A DNA stretch of 64,000 nt, taken from positions 1,396,001 to 1,460,000 of the forward strand of contig NZ_CP124535.1 in the NCBI RefSeq assembly GCF_029953595.1, written 5' to 3'. The DNA is from Fuscovulum ytuae. Its GTDB lineage: Bacteria > Pseudomonadota > Alphaproteobacteria > Rhodobacterales > Rhodobacteraceae. Shown here in pieces: positions 45,446 to 53,360 of this stretch. Below the pieces are notes generated by a model that saw only the letters and a program-made list of their open reading frames with translations, had not been told where the DNA came from and did no database searches. Numbering within the stretch: position 1 is the stretch's first letter; the number at the start of each line of letters is the position of its first letter. Made by a program: the position numbers and the translations under genes.

Positions 45446-46075
45446 TTAGATCTTGGTATAGAGGTCGCGCGAGGGCCATTCGCGGATGGTTGTGGGCAGG
45501 CCGAAAAGGGAGGAGGCCAGCCAGCCACCCCGGATGACCGAATCCCGCGCCTTGGGGGCCGAAAGCAGCTTGCCCGGCCAGAATTTCGTGGACATGTAGG
45601 CCCCGCCCCGGATCGCCGATGTGCGCGGCTTGCTGGGCGAGATCGGGTTGTTGCCGAAGATGTGGCCATGGCCCATCGGGCGGTAGGGGTTGGACATGAA
45701 GAAGGTCTTGCCCGAGTAAATCTTGCCCGACAGATCGACCTTCGGGTCTTCGCGGATATAGACATCCTCATTCGCCAGCCCGACGGAGAGGGCCGGGAAG
45801 CGGTTTACCGTCTTGATGGCATGGCGCGCCGTCCCCATCGGGGCGAAGGGGGCGTTGACCACCAGAAGGGCACGGCCTTCGGCGATGGCCGAGGCATAAG
45901 CCGCCGCCGAAGCAGAGGGCACGCGGGCCGCGCGCATCCGGTCTGTGGCAGCGGTTGGTCCGTCCCGCGTGATCACCTCGATCGTTGCAGGGTTGTGCCC
46001 ACTGCCCGTGAGGGCCGCGACCACCGCCTGTGCAGCGGTCACGTCAGGGTAAAGTCTGGTGATGATCGTCGTCAT
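45446..46075 (-). CDS. Protein of unknown function downstream of pucC
   Basis: This 209-aa protein lies 42 bp after pucC on the same strand, with AGGAA before the ATG. The first about 85 residues (MTTIITRLYPDVTAAQAVVAAL, then AIAEGRALLVVNAPFAPMGTARHAI) look like a small alpha/beta domain of the kind seen in stress proteins. The rest is Gly/Pro/Ser-rich and basic, with two similar segments (PRTSAIRGGAYMSTKFWPGKL and ARDSVIRGGWLASSLFGLP). No membrane helix is seen. Operon position suggests a role with LH2, as for PucD/PucE in relatives, but I see no clear match to those. Confidence 0.75.
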   Translation of the reverse strand: MTTIITRLYPDVTAAQAVVAALTGSGHNPATIEVITRDGPTAATDRMRAARVPSASAAAYASAIAEGRALLVVNAPFAPMGTARHAIKTVNRFPALSVGLANEDVYIREDPKVDLSGKIYSGKTFFMSNPYRPMGHGHIFGNNPISPSKPRTSAIRGGAYMSTKFWPGKLLSAPKARDSVIRGGWLASSLFGLPTTIREWPSRDLYTKI

Positions 46076-46117
46076 TTCCTGTCCCTTTTGCTGAACGGCC
46101 GGTATGTGCCTGTCACG

Positions 46118-47575
46118 TCATTGTAGGGGCTCAGCCAAGCCGTTTTGCGCGGTGGCACTGCCTTTGGAGGGGGAAGTAGCACTGCCCTGCCCCGTGTCGA
46201 CATCCTGCCGTCGCAATGGCAGCGCCAGAGCGAGGGCAAGGAGGAGAAGCCCCGCCTCCAGCCCGAAGACGGGCATGTAGGGTGATGCTGCGGCACCATG
46301 TGCAGCATCTGGGGCAAGAAGCATCACGTCGCGGATCACGCCGCCGAGGGCGACGGCGGCACCGGCGGCGGTGGTCTGCACCGCGCCCCAAGCGCCAAGC
46401 GAGAGGCCGATCTGTTCACGCGGCGCGGCGCGCATCGTGGCCGTCAATGTGCCATGTCCGAAGAGGCCTGCGCCGAAACCCGCGATCAGCGTGGCCGCAA
46501 TCAGGAGCGGTACGGTCAGCAGGGCCGCCGAGACCATGACCATCAGGAAAGCCGGAATGCCGATCAGGGCACCGAGGGAGGCCACGGTCATCGGCTGCCA
46601 GCCGTCGCGACCCAGCCACCGCGATGCCAGCGCAAAGCCCACAAGGCTGCCGCAGGCCAGAACCACGGTGAGGCGGGTGGTCTGTGCCACAGTCATGCCG
46701 AGAACCTGCCCACCGAAGGGTTCAAGCAAGACATCAGCCATGCCAAAGCCAGCCGTGCCGAGTGCGATGACGGCGAGCAGGCGCAGCATGCCGGGCTGTG
46801 CAGAGAGTTGCTTCATGGCCTTTGTGAAGGCGATCTCGCGCCGAGGTGCGTTGGCACGGTTGCGGTTGCGCGCTTCCTGCTGCCACATCGCGAGACCGTT
46901 AAGAACGATCGTGACGACGGCTGTGCCTTGGATCACCTGAATCAGACGGCCAGGCGTGTAGGTCGAGAGCAGCGCACCGTAGACGAGAGCGGCGAGGATC
47001 ATGCCGATGAGAAGCATGACATACATCAGGCCAACGACCTTTGGCTGATCCTCTTGCGGGACCAAGTCGGTGGCGAGCGCGAGGCCGACCGTCTGCACGA
47101 TGTGCATCCCTGCCCCGACCAGCAGGAAGGAGAGCGCCGCCGCGGAAAGCCCGATCCAGCGCGGGGCATCGACAGCCTCGCCATAGCCCGACAGAACCAG
47201 AAGGGCGAAGGGCATGATCGCGAAACCGCCAAACTGATACATCGTGCCCTTGAAAATCCATGGCAGGCGGCGCAGGCCGAGGGCTGATTTGAACGTATCG
47301 GATTTGAAGCCGATGAAGGCGCGGAAGGGCGCGAAGACCAGCGGCAAGGCCAGCATCAGCGCGACCAGCGTGGCCGGCACCTGCAGTTCGACGATCATCA
47401 CCCGATTCAGCGTGCCGACCATCAGGACAAGCGCCATGCCGACGGTCATCTGGAAGAGCGACAGGCGCAAGAGACGGGAAAGTGGCACTTCATCCGAGGC
47501 CGCATCGGCAAAGGGCAGGTATTGCGGTGCCATGGCCGCGAGACGCCCGAGTGCGAACCGTTTGTAGTCAAACAT
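46118..47575 (-). CDS. pucC: LH2 assembly protein PucC
   Basis: This 485-aa membrane protein has about twelve helices and is a paralogue of LhaA: LLRLSLFQMTVGMALVLMVGTLNRVMIVEL matches the LhaA segment closely. It is required for LH2 assembly. I took the ATG at 47575 (MFDYKRFALGRLAAMAPQYLPFADAAS); ATG at 47590 would add five residues, and neither has a strong ribosome site. A 10-bp hairpin separates it from pucA, so pucC should be expressed well below pucBA. Confidence 0.93.
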   Translation of the reverse strand: MFDYKRFALGRLAAMAPQYLPFADAASDEVPLSRLLRLSLFQMTVGMALVLMVGTLNRVMIVELQVPATLVALMLALPLVFAPFRAFIGFKSDTFKSALGLRRLPWIFKGTMYQFGGFAIMPFALLVLSGYGEAVDAPRWIGLSAAALSFLLVGAGMHIVQTVGLALATDLVPQEDQPKVVGLMYVMLLIGMILAALVYGALLSTYTPGRLIQVIQGTAVVTIVLNGLAMWQQEARNRNRANAPRREIAFTKAMKQLSAQPGMLRLLAVIALGTAGFGMADVLLEPFGGQVLGMTVAQTTRLTVVLACGSLVGFALASRWLGRDGWQPMTVASLGALIGIPAFLMVMVSAALLTVPLLIAATLIAGFGAGLFGHGTLTATMRAAPREQIGLSLGAWGAVQTTAAGAAVALGGVIRDVMLLAPDAAHGAAASPYMPVFGLEAGLLLLALALALPLRRQDVDTGQGSATSPSKGSATAQNGLAEPLQ

Positions 47576-47677
47576 CGCCGACACACCCATGTTGTGATCC
47601 GGCCGTCGTTCGCGTGCCGGGTGCGGGGGCAGGGTGAGGTCCGCCTGCCGGAGGACAGGGAACCCCACGCCTGATTG

Positions 47678-47713
47678 CGTCGCGCGCAAGCCCTGTCGGA
47701 CCCGCGCGCGACG
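47678..47713 (-). terminator. pucA-pucC intercistronic hairpin
   Basis: CGTCGCGCGC (47678-47687) and GCGCGCGACG (47704-47713) are perfect inverted arms around 16 nt, beginning 3 bp after the pucA stop on the minus strand. There is no T-run; as in other puc operons it probably stabilises the short pucBA message. Confidence 0.7.
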
Positions 47714-47716
47714 GTG

Positions 47717-48028
47717 TCAGTCGAGAGCCGCCATTATTTCGGATGTCTGCAAAACGGCGTGGGCCGTCGTGCCATCCGGCATGGTGATCAGCACCTCTTG
47801 CGCACCACCGGGTATGTAGGCCGCTTTGGCGACCCCATCTTCCGGCAGCACGAGCGCGGCGGCAGCCGTGCCCGTCCCAAGGGGTTTGCCCGAAAGGAAA
47901 TCCGCCACCCATGACGTGTTGCTTAGGACGGCAACATGGACAGCGAAGGACCCAACGGCGACAGCTGAAAGGAACAGCGGAACTCCAACGGTCGGCTTGA
48001 CGACAAGCCACATCTTTGCGTTGTTCAT
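47717..48028 (-). CDS. pucA: LH2 antenna alpha polypeptide PucA with C-terminal extension and Phe44-Leu45
   Basis: This 103-aa protein has the LH2 alpha form MNNAKMWLVVKPTVGVPLF, a membrane helix and His31, which binds B850 bacteriochlorophyll (FAVHVAVLSNTSW). At 44-45 it has Phe-Leu (VADFLSGK) where the B850 type of C. sphaeroides has Tyr-Tyr. After residue 48 a 55-residue tail follows (PLGTGTAAAALVLPEDGVAKAAY and on), about twice the usual length; alpha extensions are known from puc2A of C. sphaeroides. It lies 10 bp behind pucB. Confidence 0.95.
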   Translation of the reverse strand: MNNAKMWLVVKPTVGVPLFLSAVAVGSFAVHVAVLSNTSWVADFLSGKPLGTGTAAAALVLPEDGVAKAAYIPGGAQEVLITMPDGTTAHAVLQTSEIMAALD

Positions 48029-48038
48029 TCTGTTCTCC

Positions 48039-48194
48039 TCAGCCGAGCCAAGGCGTTGTGACGGCGACGAGTATATGCGCGAGCAGGGCGATCGCCCCAA
48101 ACACGCGCGTGCCGTCGATGAGGTAACTGTGGACTTCTTCAGCTTCTCTCAAGGTGAGGCCAGTCGGCCATACCTTGTCAGGATCGTTGGACAT
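48039..48194 (-). CDS. pucB: LH2 antenna beta polypeptide PucB
   Basis: This 51-aa protein, read directly from the minus strand, starts MSNDPDKVWPTGLTLREAEE. It has a histidine before the membrane helix (EEVHSYL) and the B850-ligating histidine in IALLAHILVAVTTPWLG. GGAGGAGCAGCA precedes the ATG at 48194. It is the first gene of pucBAC and lies about 120 bp downstream of tandem PpsR boxes. Confidence 0.95.
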   Translation of the reverse strand: MSNDPDKVWPTGLTLREAEEVHSYLIDGTRVFGAIALLAHILVAVTTPWLG

Positions 48195-48312
48195 TGCTGC
48201 TCCTCCGTGCCCTCGTCGTCGTGGGTGCAGTGGTGGGTTGACGACATTCCGCCCACCTCGGCCTTGCCGCCAGCGAATTGCTTTCTGTCAGCATCAGGTC
48301 CCAGCCTGAGAC

Positions 48313-48356
48313 TGTCATTTTTGAATTACATTTTCAACTGTAACAAAAACTTTACA
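48313..48356 (-). promoter_or_regulatory. Tandem PpsR/CrtJ boxes of the puc promoter
   Basis: TGTCATTTTTGAATTACA (48313-48330) and TGTAACAAAAACTTTACA (48339-48356) both fit TGT-N12-ACA. The 8-bp gap between them is the spacing known for cooperative CrtJ/PpsR binding. They lie 119-162 bp before the pucB start, in the AT-richest part of the region. Confidence 0.9.
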
Positions 48357-48622
48357 CATGCGAGTGGCGCCGCTGATACGGCCTGCTAGGGCAGCATCGA
48401 TACCAAATTCATATTCTTGATTTTTTTCTCGTCGGAGGGGGTGCAGGACCGCAGTGCGTCGCCACAGCGCAGGCGCGGATCGGGCAACCTTTGCTGCATG
48501 AAGAATGATTTCCGGGTGACAAATGGGCCCGCGCCCAAGGCCGTGACAGACCGTGATTCGATGCCCGAGTCGGTTGCACGCCGTGAAGCGGGGAAAGCAC
48601 TTTCCAGACGGGAAAGGGCAAG
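48357..48622. other. Gap between the puc promoter and the permease genes
   Basis: About 265 bp hold no convincing gene. A short open frame at 48417-48626 lacks a ribosome site and looks random. Upstream elements of the puc promoter (minus strand) and the permease promoter (plus strand) must be here; apart from the operator at 48623 I cannot assign them. Confidence 0.4.
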
Positions 48623-48634
48623 CTAACATGCTAG
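48623..48634. promoter_or_regulatory. GntR-type operator, site 2
   Basis: CTAACATGCTAG differs in one base from the perfect palindrome at 43515 and 59236. It ends 1 bp before the annotated ATG of the permease gene, so that message is either leaderless or begins translation further in. Confidence 0.7.
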
Positions 48635-48635
48635 C

Positions 48636-49739
48636 ATGAGCAACGGTGACCTTCTTCACGTCGTCACGAACGACAACATCTCGGACGGGCGCAAGCGGTT
48701 CGGGCGCGCGATGATCTGGGGCACGGCGGCGCTGACCGTGCTGGTTGCCGCTTTGCAGGTGATGCAGGCCACGGGGAATGGCGATTTCGGCTTCACCAAT
48801 TGGCGGCCCACCCTTTATGCCTTTTGCACATGGGCGGTCGCGCTGTGCTGGGGGCAGGTTCTGATCCGTGGGGAGCATGGGAAGCGGACGCTGTTCGTGC
48901 TGCCTGCCGCGATCTTTGTGGCGGCGCTGACGATCTTTCCGCTGCTTTTCGGTCTGATCATCGCATTCAGCGACTGGAACCTTTCCAGCCCGACGGGGCG
49001 GCAGTTCAATGGGCTGGACAATATCCGGCAGATGTGGGGCGACCCGTTCTTCTGGAACGCGCTGGGGAATATGGGTCTTTATAGCGCGGCGATCCTTGTG
49101 GAATATGCCATCGCCTTTGGGTTGGCGCTGCTGCTGAACGCGCAGATCCGGGCGCGGAAGTTCTTTCGGGTGGTCTTCCTGCTGCCCTTGATGCTGTCGC
49201 CTGTCGCCGTGTCTTGGATGATCGGGAAGTCGATGCTGGAGGCGCGGTTCGGGCCGCTTTCGCGGCTGGCGCGGTTCTTCGGGGTGGAGAACCCGTCCTT
49301 CTTCGGGTCGCCTGAGATTGCGCGGGCGACGATCATGGTGATGGACGCCTGGACCTATATCCCCTTCATGATGATCATGATCCTTGCGGGGCTTCAGGCC
49401 ATCCCCAAGGAGTTGAACGAGGCGGCCAAGGTTGACGGTGCGAATGGCTGGCGGAATTTCTGGGAGGTGACATTCCCCCTGATGCTGCCTGTGTCGATCA
49501 CCGCGATCCTGATCCGCATCATATTCAAGCTGAAGCTGGCGGATGTGGTGATCAACGTCACTTCGGGCGGGCCGGGCGGCGCGACGGATACGGTCACCAG
49601 CTTTATCTTCCGGGAATATAGAGAACGTTCGAATGTGGGTTACGGCACCCTGCTGGCCTTCGTCTATCTGGTGATCATCGTCATCGCGATGACCATCCTG
49701 ATGAAACTTGCCGACCGCTGGATGAGGCCCCGGACATGA
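48636..49739 (+). CDS. Sugar ABC transporter permease (MalF type)
   Basis: This 367-aa permease has eight hydrophobic segments; the first two (near 26-45 and 58-77) precede the usual six-helix core. The EAA loop KELNEAAKVDGANGWRNFWEVTFPLML lies near 257-283. No Shine-Dalgarno precedes the ATG at 48636, which abuts an operator, so the true start could be internal (for instance ATG 48711). It overlaps the next permease by 4 bp. With the ATPase at 42395 and the binding protein at 43716 it completes one transporter. Confidence 0.88.
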   Translation: MSNGDLLHVVTNDNISDGRKRFGRAMIWGTAALTVLVAALQVMQATGNGDFGFTNWRPTLYAFCTWAVALCWGQVLIRGEHGKRTLFVLPAAIFVAALTIFPLLFGLIIAFSDWNLSSPTGRQFNGLDNIRQMWGDPFFWNALGNMGLYSAAILVEYAIAFGLALLLNAQIRARKFFRVVFLLPLMLSPVAVSWMIGKSMLEARFGPLSRLARFFGVENPSFFGSPEIARATIMVMDAWTYIPFMMIMILAGLQAIPKELNEAAKVDGANGWRNFWEVTFPLMLPVSITAILIRIIFKLKLADVVINVTSGGPGGATDTVTSFIFREYRERSNVGYGTLLAFVYLVIIVIAMTILMKLADRWMRPRT

Positions 49740-50659
49740 CTGCGAGCGCGCAAATTTTCCGGGACAGCGAGGCCGACCGTCGCCACCGCGCGAAATGGTG
49801 GACAAGCCGGGTGGCCATCTATGGCGTGCTGATCCTGTGGGCGATCATCTGCATGTTCCCGATCTATTGGACGATCACCACCAGCTTTAAGATGGCGCCC
49901 AATGTGATGAAGGGGAACATGATCCCTTGGGTGGATTATCAGCCCGCATGGCTGGGTTGGCGGTCCTTGGGCCTGTCGCCCGACACGATCTGGAACGAAA
50001 GCACGGTGCGGGCGGAGTTCATGAAGCGTTTCATGAATTCGGCGGTGATCTCGGTCACCTCATCCGGATTGGCCGTGGTTCTGGGCAGTCTTGCGGCCTA
50101 TGGCCTGTCGCGGTTCAATTATCGCTTCGGCTTTATGAAGAATTCCGACATCAGCTTTTTCTTCCTGAGCCAGTTGATCCTGCCGCCCGTTGTCTTGGCC
50201 CTGCCCTTCCTTGTGCTTTACAAGGAGTTGGCGCTTCTGGACACGCGGGTGGGGTTGATCCTGCTTTATACGCTCTCGGTGCTGCCCATCGTCATCTGGA
50301 TCATGCGCGACCAGTTCGGATCGATCCCGACCGAGTTGGAGGAGGCGGCGTTGGTCGATGGGCTGTCGGTTTGGGGGGCATTCGCCACGATCATCCTGCC
50401 GATTGCCCTGCCGGGGATGGTGGCGGCCTTCATCCTGTCCTTGGTCTTGACATGGAACGAGTATTTCTTCGCGGCGCTGCTGACATCGACGCATGCCAAT
50501 ACGCTGCCCGTGATGGTGGCGAGCCAGACCGGGAGCCAAGGGATTTCATGGTGGTCGATGGCGGCGCTGTCTTTCGCGGCGATCCTGCCATTGATCGTGA
50601 TTGGGGTCGTCTTGGAGAAATACATCATCAAGGGCATGGCGGCGGGCGCGGTGAAGTGA
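49736..50659 (+). CDS. Sugar ABC transporter permease (MalG type)
   Basis: This 307-aa permease has six membrane segments and the EAA loop TELEEAALVDGLSVWGAFATIILPIALPGM (about 200-229). The ATG overlaps the preceding stop (ATGA). A FucU-type mutarotase starts 1 bp after its stop codon, so import and anomer conversion are co-expressed. Confidence 0.93.
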   Translation: MTASAQIFRDSEADRRHRAKWWTSRVAIYGVLILWAIICMFPIYWTITTSFKMAPNVMKGNMIPWVDYQPAWLGWRSLGLSPDTIWNESTVRAEFMKRFMNSAVISVTSSGLAVVLGSLAAYGLSRFNYRFGFMKNSDISFFFLSQLILPPVVLALPFLVLYKELALLDTRVGLILLYTLSVLPIVIWIMRDQFGSIPTELEEAALVDGLSVWGAFATIILPIALPGMVAAFILSLVLTWNEYFFAALLTSTHANTLPVMVASQTGSQGISWWSMAALSFAAILPLIVIGVVLEKYIIKGMAAGAVK

Positions 50660-50660
50660 C

Positions 50661-51116
50661 GTGCTGAAGGGGATCGACCAGCGGCTGTCGGCAGAGGTGG
50701 TGCATGTCCTCATGCTGATGGGGCATGGCGACGATCTGGTGATCTGCGATGTGAACCATCCGGCGGCGACGATTGCTGCGGAAACGACCTATGGGCGGTT
50801 GGTGGATATGGCGGGTTGCGATATCCCGACGGCGGCGCGGGCGATATTGTCGTTGATGCCATTGGATACGTTCGTTCCTGCCCCCGTGCGTCGGATGCAG
50901 GTGGTGGGGAATCCTGAGGGCGTGGTGCCGATCTTTGGCCGGATGCAGGCAGTGGTCGATGCCGCCGAGGGACGGCGGGTGGAGATAGAGGCGCTGGAGC
51001 GGTTTGCCTTTTACGAGGCGGCGAAGCGGGCCTTTGCCATCATCCGCACCAGTGACAGCGGGCCTTACGGCTGTTTCATCCTGAAGAAGGGCGTGGTGGA
51101 TTTGGCTGAACTGTAG
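50661..51116 (+). CDS. RbsD/FucU-family sugar mutarotase (copy 2)
   Basis: This 151-aa paralogue of 41872-42324 has the same start MLKGID-RL and core MGHGDDLVICDVNHP, and ends ERFAFYEAAKRAFAIIRTSDSGPYGCFILKKG. It begins with GTG at 50661, 1 bp after the permease stop. Two diverged mutarotases in one cluster suggest two sugars, or two steps with different anomeric substrates. Confidence 0.9.
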   Translation: MLKGIDQRLSAEVVHVLMLMGHGDDLVICDVNHPAATIAAETTYGRLVDMAGCDIPTAARAILSLMPLDTFVPAPVRRMQVVGNPEGVVPIFGRMQAVVDAAEGRRVEIEALERFAFYEAAKRAFAIIRTSDSGPYGCFILKKGVVDLAEL

Positions 51117-51136
51117 GATGGGCAATATTGCCCTGC

Positions 51137-51874
51137 CTACGGGGTCAGCCCCAGAACCTGCCGCAGATGCGCCAGCGCAAGGGCGATGCCCTCTTCCCCT
51201 TTTGCTGCCGTTGCACGGGGGGCGGTTTCGGTCCACCACGGGTGCCCTTCTGCCACCCGGTCCATCGCCACGGTGTCGGGCGCAAGCGCCAGCATGAGGG
51301 CGGTTTCGCCCTCACCGGCGTGATCGAAGGGGAAAACATCGTTTTTCGGGAAAAGCGGATGGAGACGGATCCAGTTGAACGGGTCTGACCCTTCGGCGTG
51401 CTGGGCGTAGTAATCGGCCATGTCCCGCCTGCCCCACCAGCCTGCGCCCCGCTCCGCCTCGAGATGCCGGAAGATCGCGTTGCGGGCGGCAAGGCGGAAG
51501 GACAGGTCGGTGGGCATCCCTTGGGCGATGTTTTCCGACTGGTGATGGATCACGGCATGGATGTTGCGAAAGCCCGCCTTGAGGAGCGATGCGCAAAGCG
51601 CCTCGAAAAACGGGGTCAGGGCTGTGGCGTCGATATGCAGCGTGGTGCCATGCTCTGGCCCTGCAACGGCGTGACTGGCCGCGCCATAGGCGAAGGGGGG
51701 AAGGGTGATGACCTCATCCCCAAGCCGATCAAGAATTTCGGTCACGGCAAGCAGATCCACCCCGGCGGGAAGGTGGCCGCCGTGATGTTCCATCACGCCC
51801 AATGGCAGAATGACGGGCGTTCCCGCAGCGATGGCCGCCTGCACCTGATGGGGGCGCATCCGGTCATAGCGCAT
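51137..51874 (-). CDS. Creatininase-family amidohydrolase
   Basis: This 245-aa protein has the metal-binding motif LPLGVMEHHGGHLPAGVDLL (about 23-42) and later GEGETALMLAL, the creatininase/MftE fold. In this family some members open cyclic amides and others cleave cyclic keto-sugars such as dehydro-inosose. Beside a sugar kinase and a BtpA protein, a sugar-ring hydrolase is likelier than creatininase; this is inference. It overlaps the kinase stop by 1 bp (TGATG). Confidence 0.85.
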   Translation of the reverse strand: MRYDRMRPHQVQAAIAAGTPVILPLGVMEHHGGHLPAGVDLLAVTEILDRLGDEVITLPPFAYGAASHAVAGPEHGTTLHIDATALTPFFEALCASLLKAGFRNIHAVIHHQSENIAQGMPTDLSFRLAARNAIFRHLEAERGAGWWGRRDMADYYAQHAEGSDPFNWIRLHPLFPKNDVFPFDHAGEGETALMLALAPDTVAMDRVAEGHPWWTETAPRATAAKGEEGIALALAHLRQVLGLTP

Positions 51875-53355
51875 CAGGCGCGCCCCAATTCATGCGCGAT
51901 CTGACGCGTCTGCGTGTAGAGATGCTTGAACAACGGATATTGCCGCGCATAGGCCGCCACCGTTTCGGGCCGCACGGTGCGGGCGACGGGATTCCATTCG
52001 ACGATCTCATCCGGCATGGCCATGCCAACGGCGGTGGCGGCAAGGAAGGCGTCGCCATAGCTGGCCCCCACCGTCTTTTCGCAGACGATCTGCCCTGCCC
52101 CGCCGATATCCGACGTGGCCTGCATCCAGACGGCGTTCTTCGTCCCGCCACCCACGGCAAGGATGCGCTGGGGAAAGGCATCCAATTCGCGATAGGTGTC
52201 AAGGACATGGGCGGTCCCCGAAGCGATGCCTTCCAAGACGGCACGGAACATGTCGCCGCGCGTATGGGTCAGATCTAGGCCGAAGAAGGCCCCCTTGGCC
52301 AAGGGGTCGTGGATCGGCGTCCGCTCTCCGCTGAAATAGGGCAGGCAGATGAGGCCCTTGGCGCCCTTGGGGCTGGCTGCTGCCTCGGCTGCGAGGTCGC
52401 CAAAGCTGGTATCGCGGGCGAATTGATCGCGAAACCAATGGGTCAGCGTGCCGGATGTCGCCAGCCCCGCCATGGAGGCATGCATCCCGGGCCAGAGCCA
52501 TGGCGCATACCACAGGCGCGGGTCGCGAACGGGGTCCGACGTGACCTGAATGATGAAGATGGTAGAGCCATACATCATCATCATCTCGCCGGGGCGCTGC
52601 ACGCCCACGCTGACGGCCTCGGCCGCCGCATCGATCGTGCCGCAGGTGACGGGGGTGCCTTCGGCAAGACCCGTCTCGGCGGCGGCCTGCGCTGTCACAT
52701 GGCCTGCGATCTCGGTGGACCACATCAGCTTTGGCAACTTGTCCAAGGGCAGGATGTCGGGTGCCAGCGCATCGGTCCAGTTCAGCGTGTTGACGTCATA
52801 AAGGGGCGAGAAATTGGCCGCCGTGTAATGGTCGATGGCGTAAACGCCCGTCAGTTTCCACGTGATGTAAGAGGTGGAGGTCAGAACCTTCGCCGTCCGG
52901 GCATAAAGGTCGGGGTGGTGGTTCTTGAGCCAGAGGATCTTTGGCCCCACCGATTGCGAGGTGAGCGCGTTGCCGCAGGCGGCCATGATGCGGTCTGCCC
53001 CGATGGTGGCGGTGAGGTGGTCAATCTCGACCGCCGCGCGGGTATCGACGCCGTACAGGACGCCATTCATCAGGGGTGCGCCTGTCGCATCCACGGGCAG
53101 CATGCAGGGCCCGATGGCAGAGGCGGCAATGCAGGCGATATCCTTTGGGTTCACGCCGGACTCGGCCAAAAGCGCACGGGTGATGTGGACGAAATCGCCC
53201 CACCAATCCTCATCCGCGCGGTGTTCGGCCCAGCCGGGGCGCGGGACGAGCATCTTGTGGGGCCTTGTGGCGGTGGCGACGATGCGCCCCGCGCCATCCA
53301 CCAGAACGCCCTTGGATTCAAACGTGCCGATGTCGATGCCAAGTGTGTGGGTCAT
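51874..53355 (-). CDS. FGGY-family carbohydrate kinase
   Basis: This 493-aa kinase has the N-terminal phosphate loop LGIDIGTFESKGVLVDGAG (about 5-23) and the C-terminal ATP-site motif RILAVGGGTKNAVWMQATSDI (about 394-414), as in xylulokinase and fuculokinase. I took the ATG at 53355; a GTG three codons earlier overlaps the stop of the M42 gene. The gene is coupled on both sides, giving a unit M42 - kinase - creatininase-like. Confidence 0.9.
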   Translation of the reverse strand: MTHTLGIDIGTFESKGVLVDGAGRIVATATRPHKMLVPRPGWAEHRADEDWWGDFVHITRALLAESGVNPKDIACIAASAIGPCMLPVDATGAPLMNGVLYGVDTRAAVEIDHLTATIGADRIMAACGNALTSQSVGPKILWLKNHHPDLYARTAKVLTSTSYITWKLTGVYAIDHYTAANFSPLYDVNTLNWTDALAPDILPLDKLPKLMWSTEIAGHVTAQAAAETGLAEGTPVTCGTIDAAAEAVSVGVQRPGEMMMMYGSTIFIIQVTSDPVRDPRLWYAPWLWPGMHASMAGLATSGTLTHWFRDQFARDTSFGDLAAEAAASPKGAKGLICLPYFSGERTPIHDPLAKGAFFGLDLTHTRGDMFRAVLEGIASGTAHVLDTYRELDAFPQRILAVGGGTKNAVWMQATSDIGGAGQIVCEKTVGASYGDAFLAATAVGMAMPDEIVEWNPVARTVRPETVAAYARQYPLFKHLYTQTRQIAHELGRA

Positions 53356-53360
53356 GGGGA

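Noticed and set aside
48417-48626. 69-aa plus-strand frame before the permease genes
   Set aside because: It has no ribosome site, low-complexity basic composition, and it runs into the operator at 48623. It is more likely promoter DNA.
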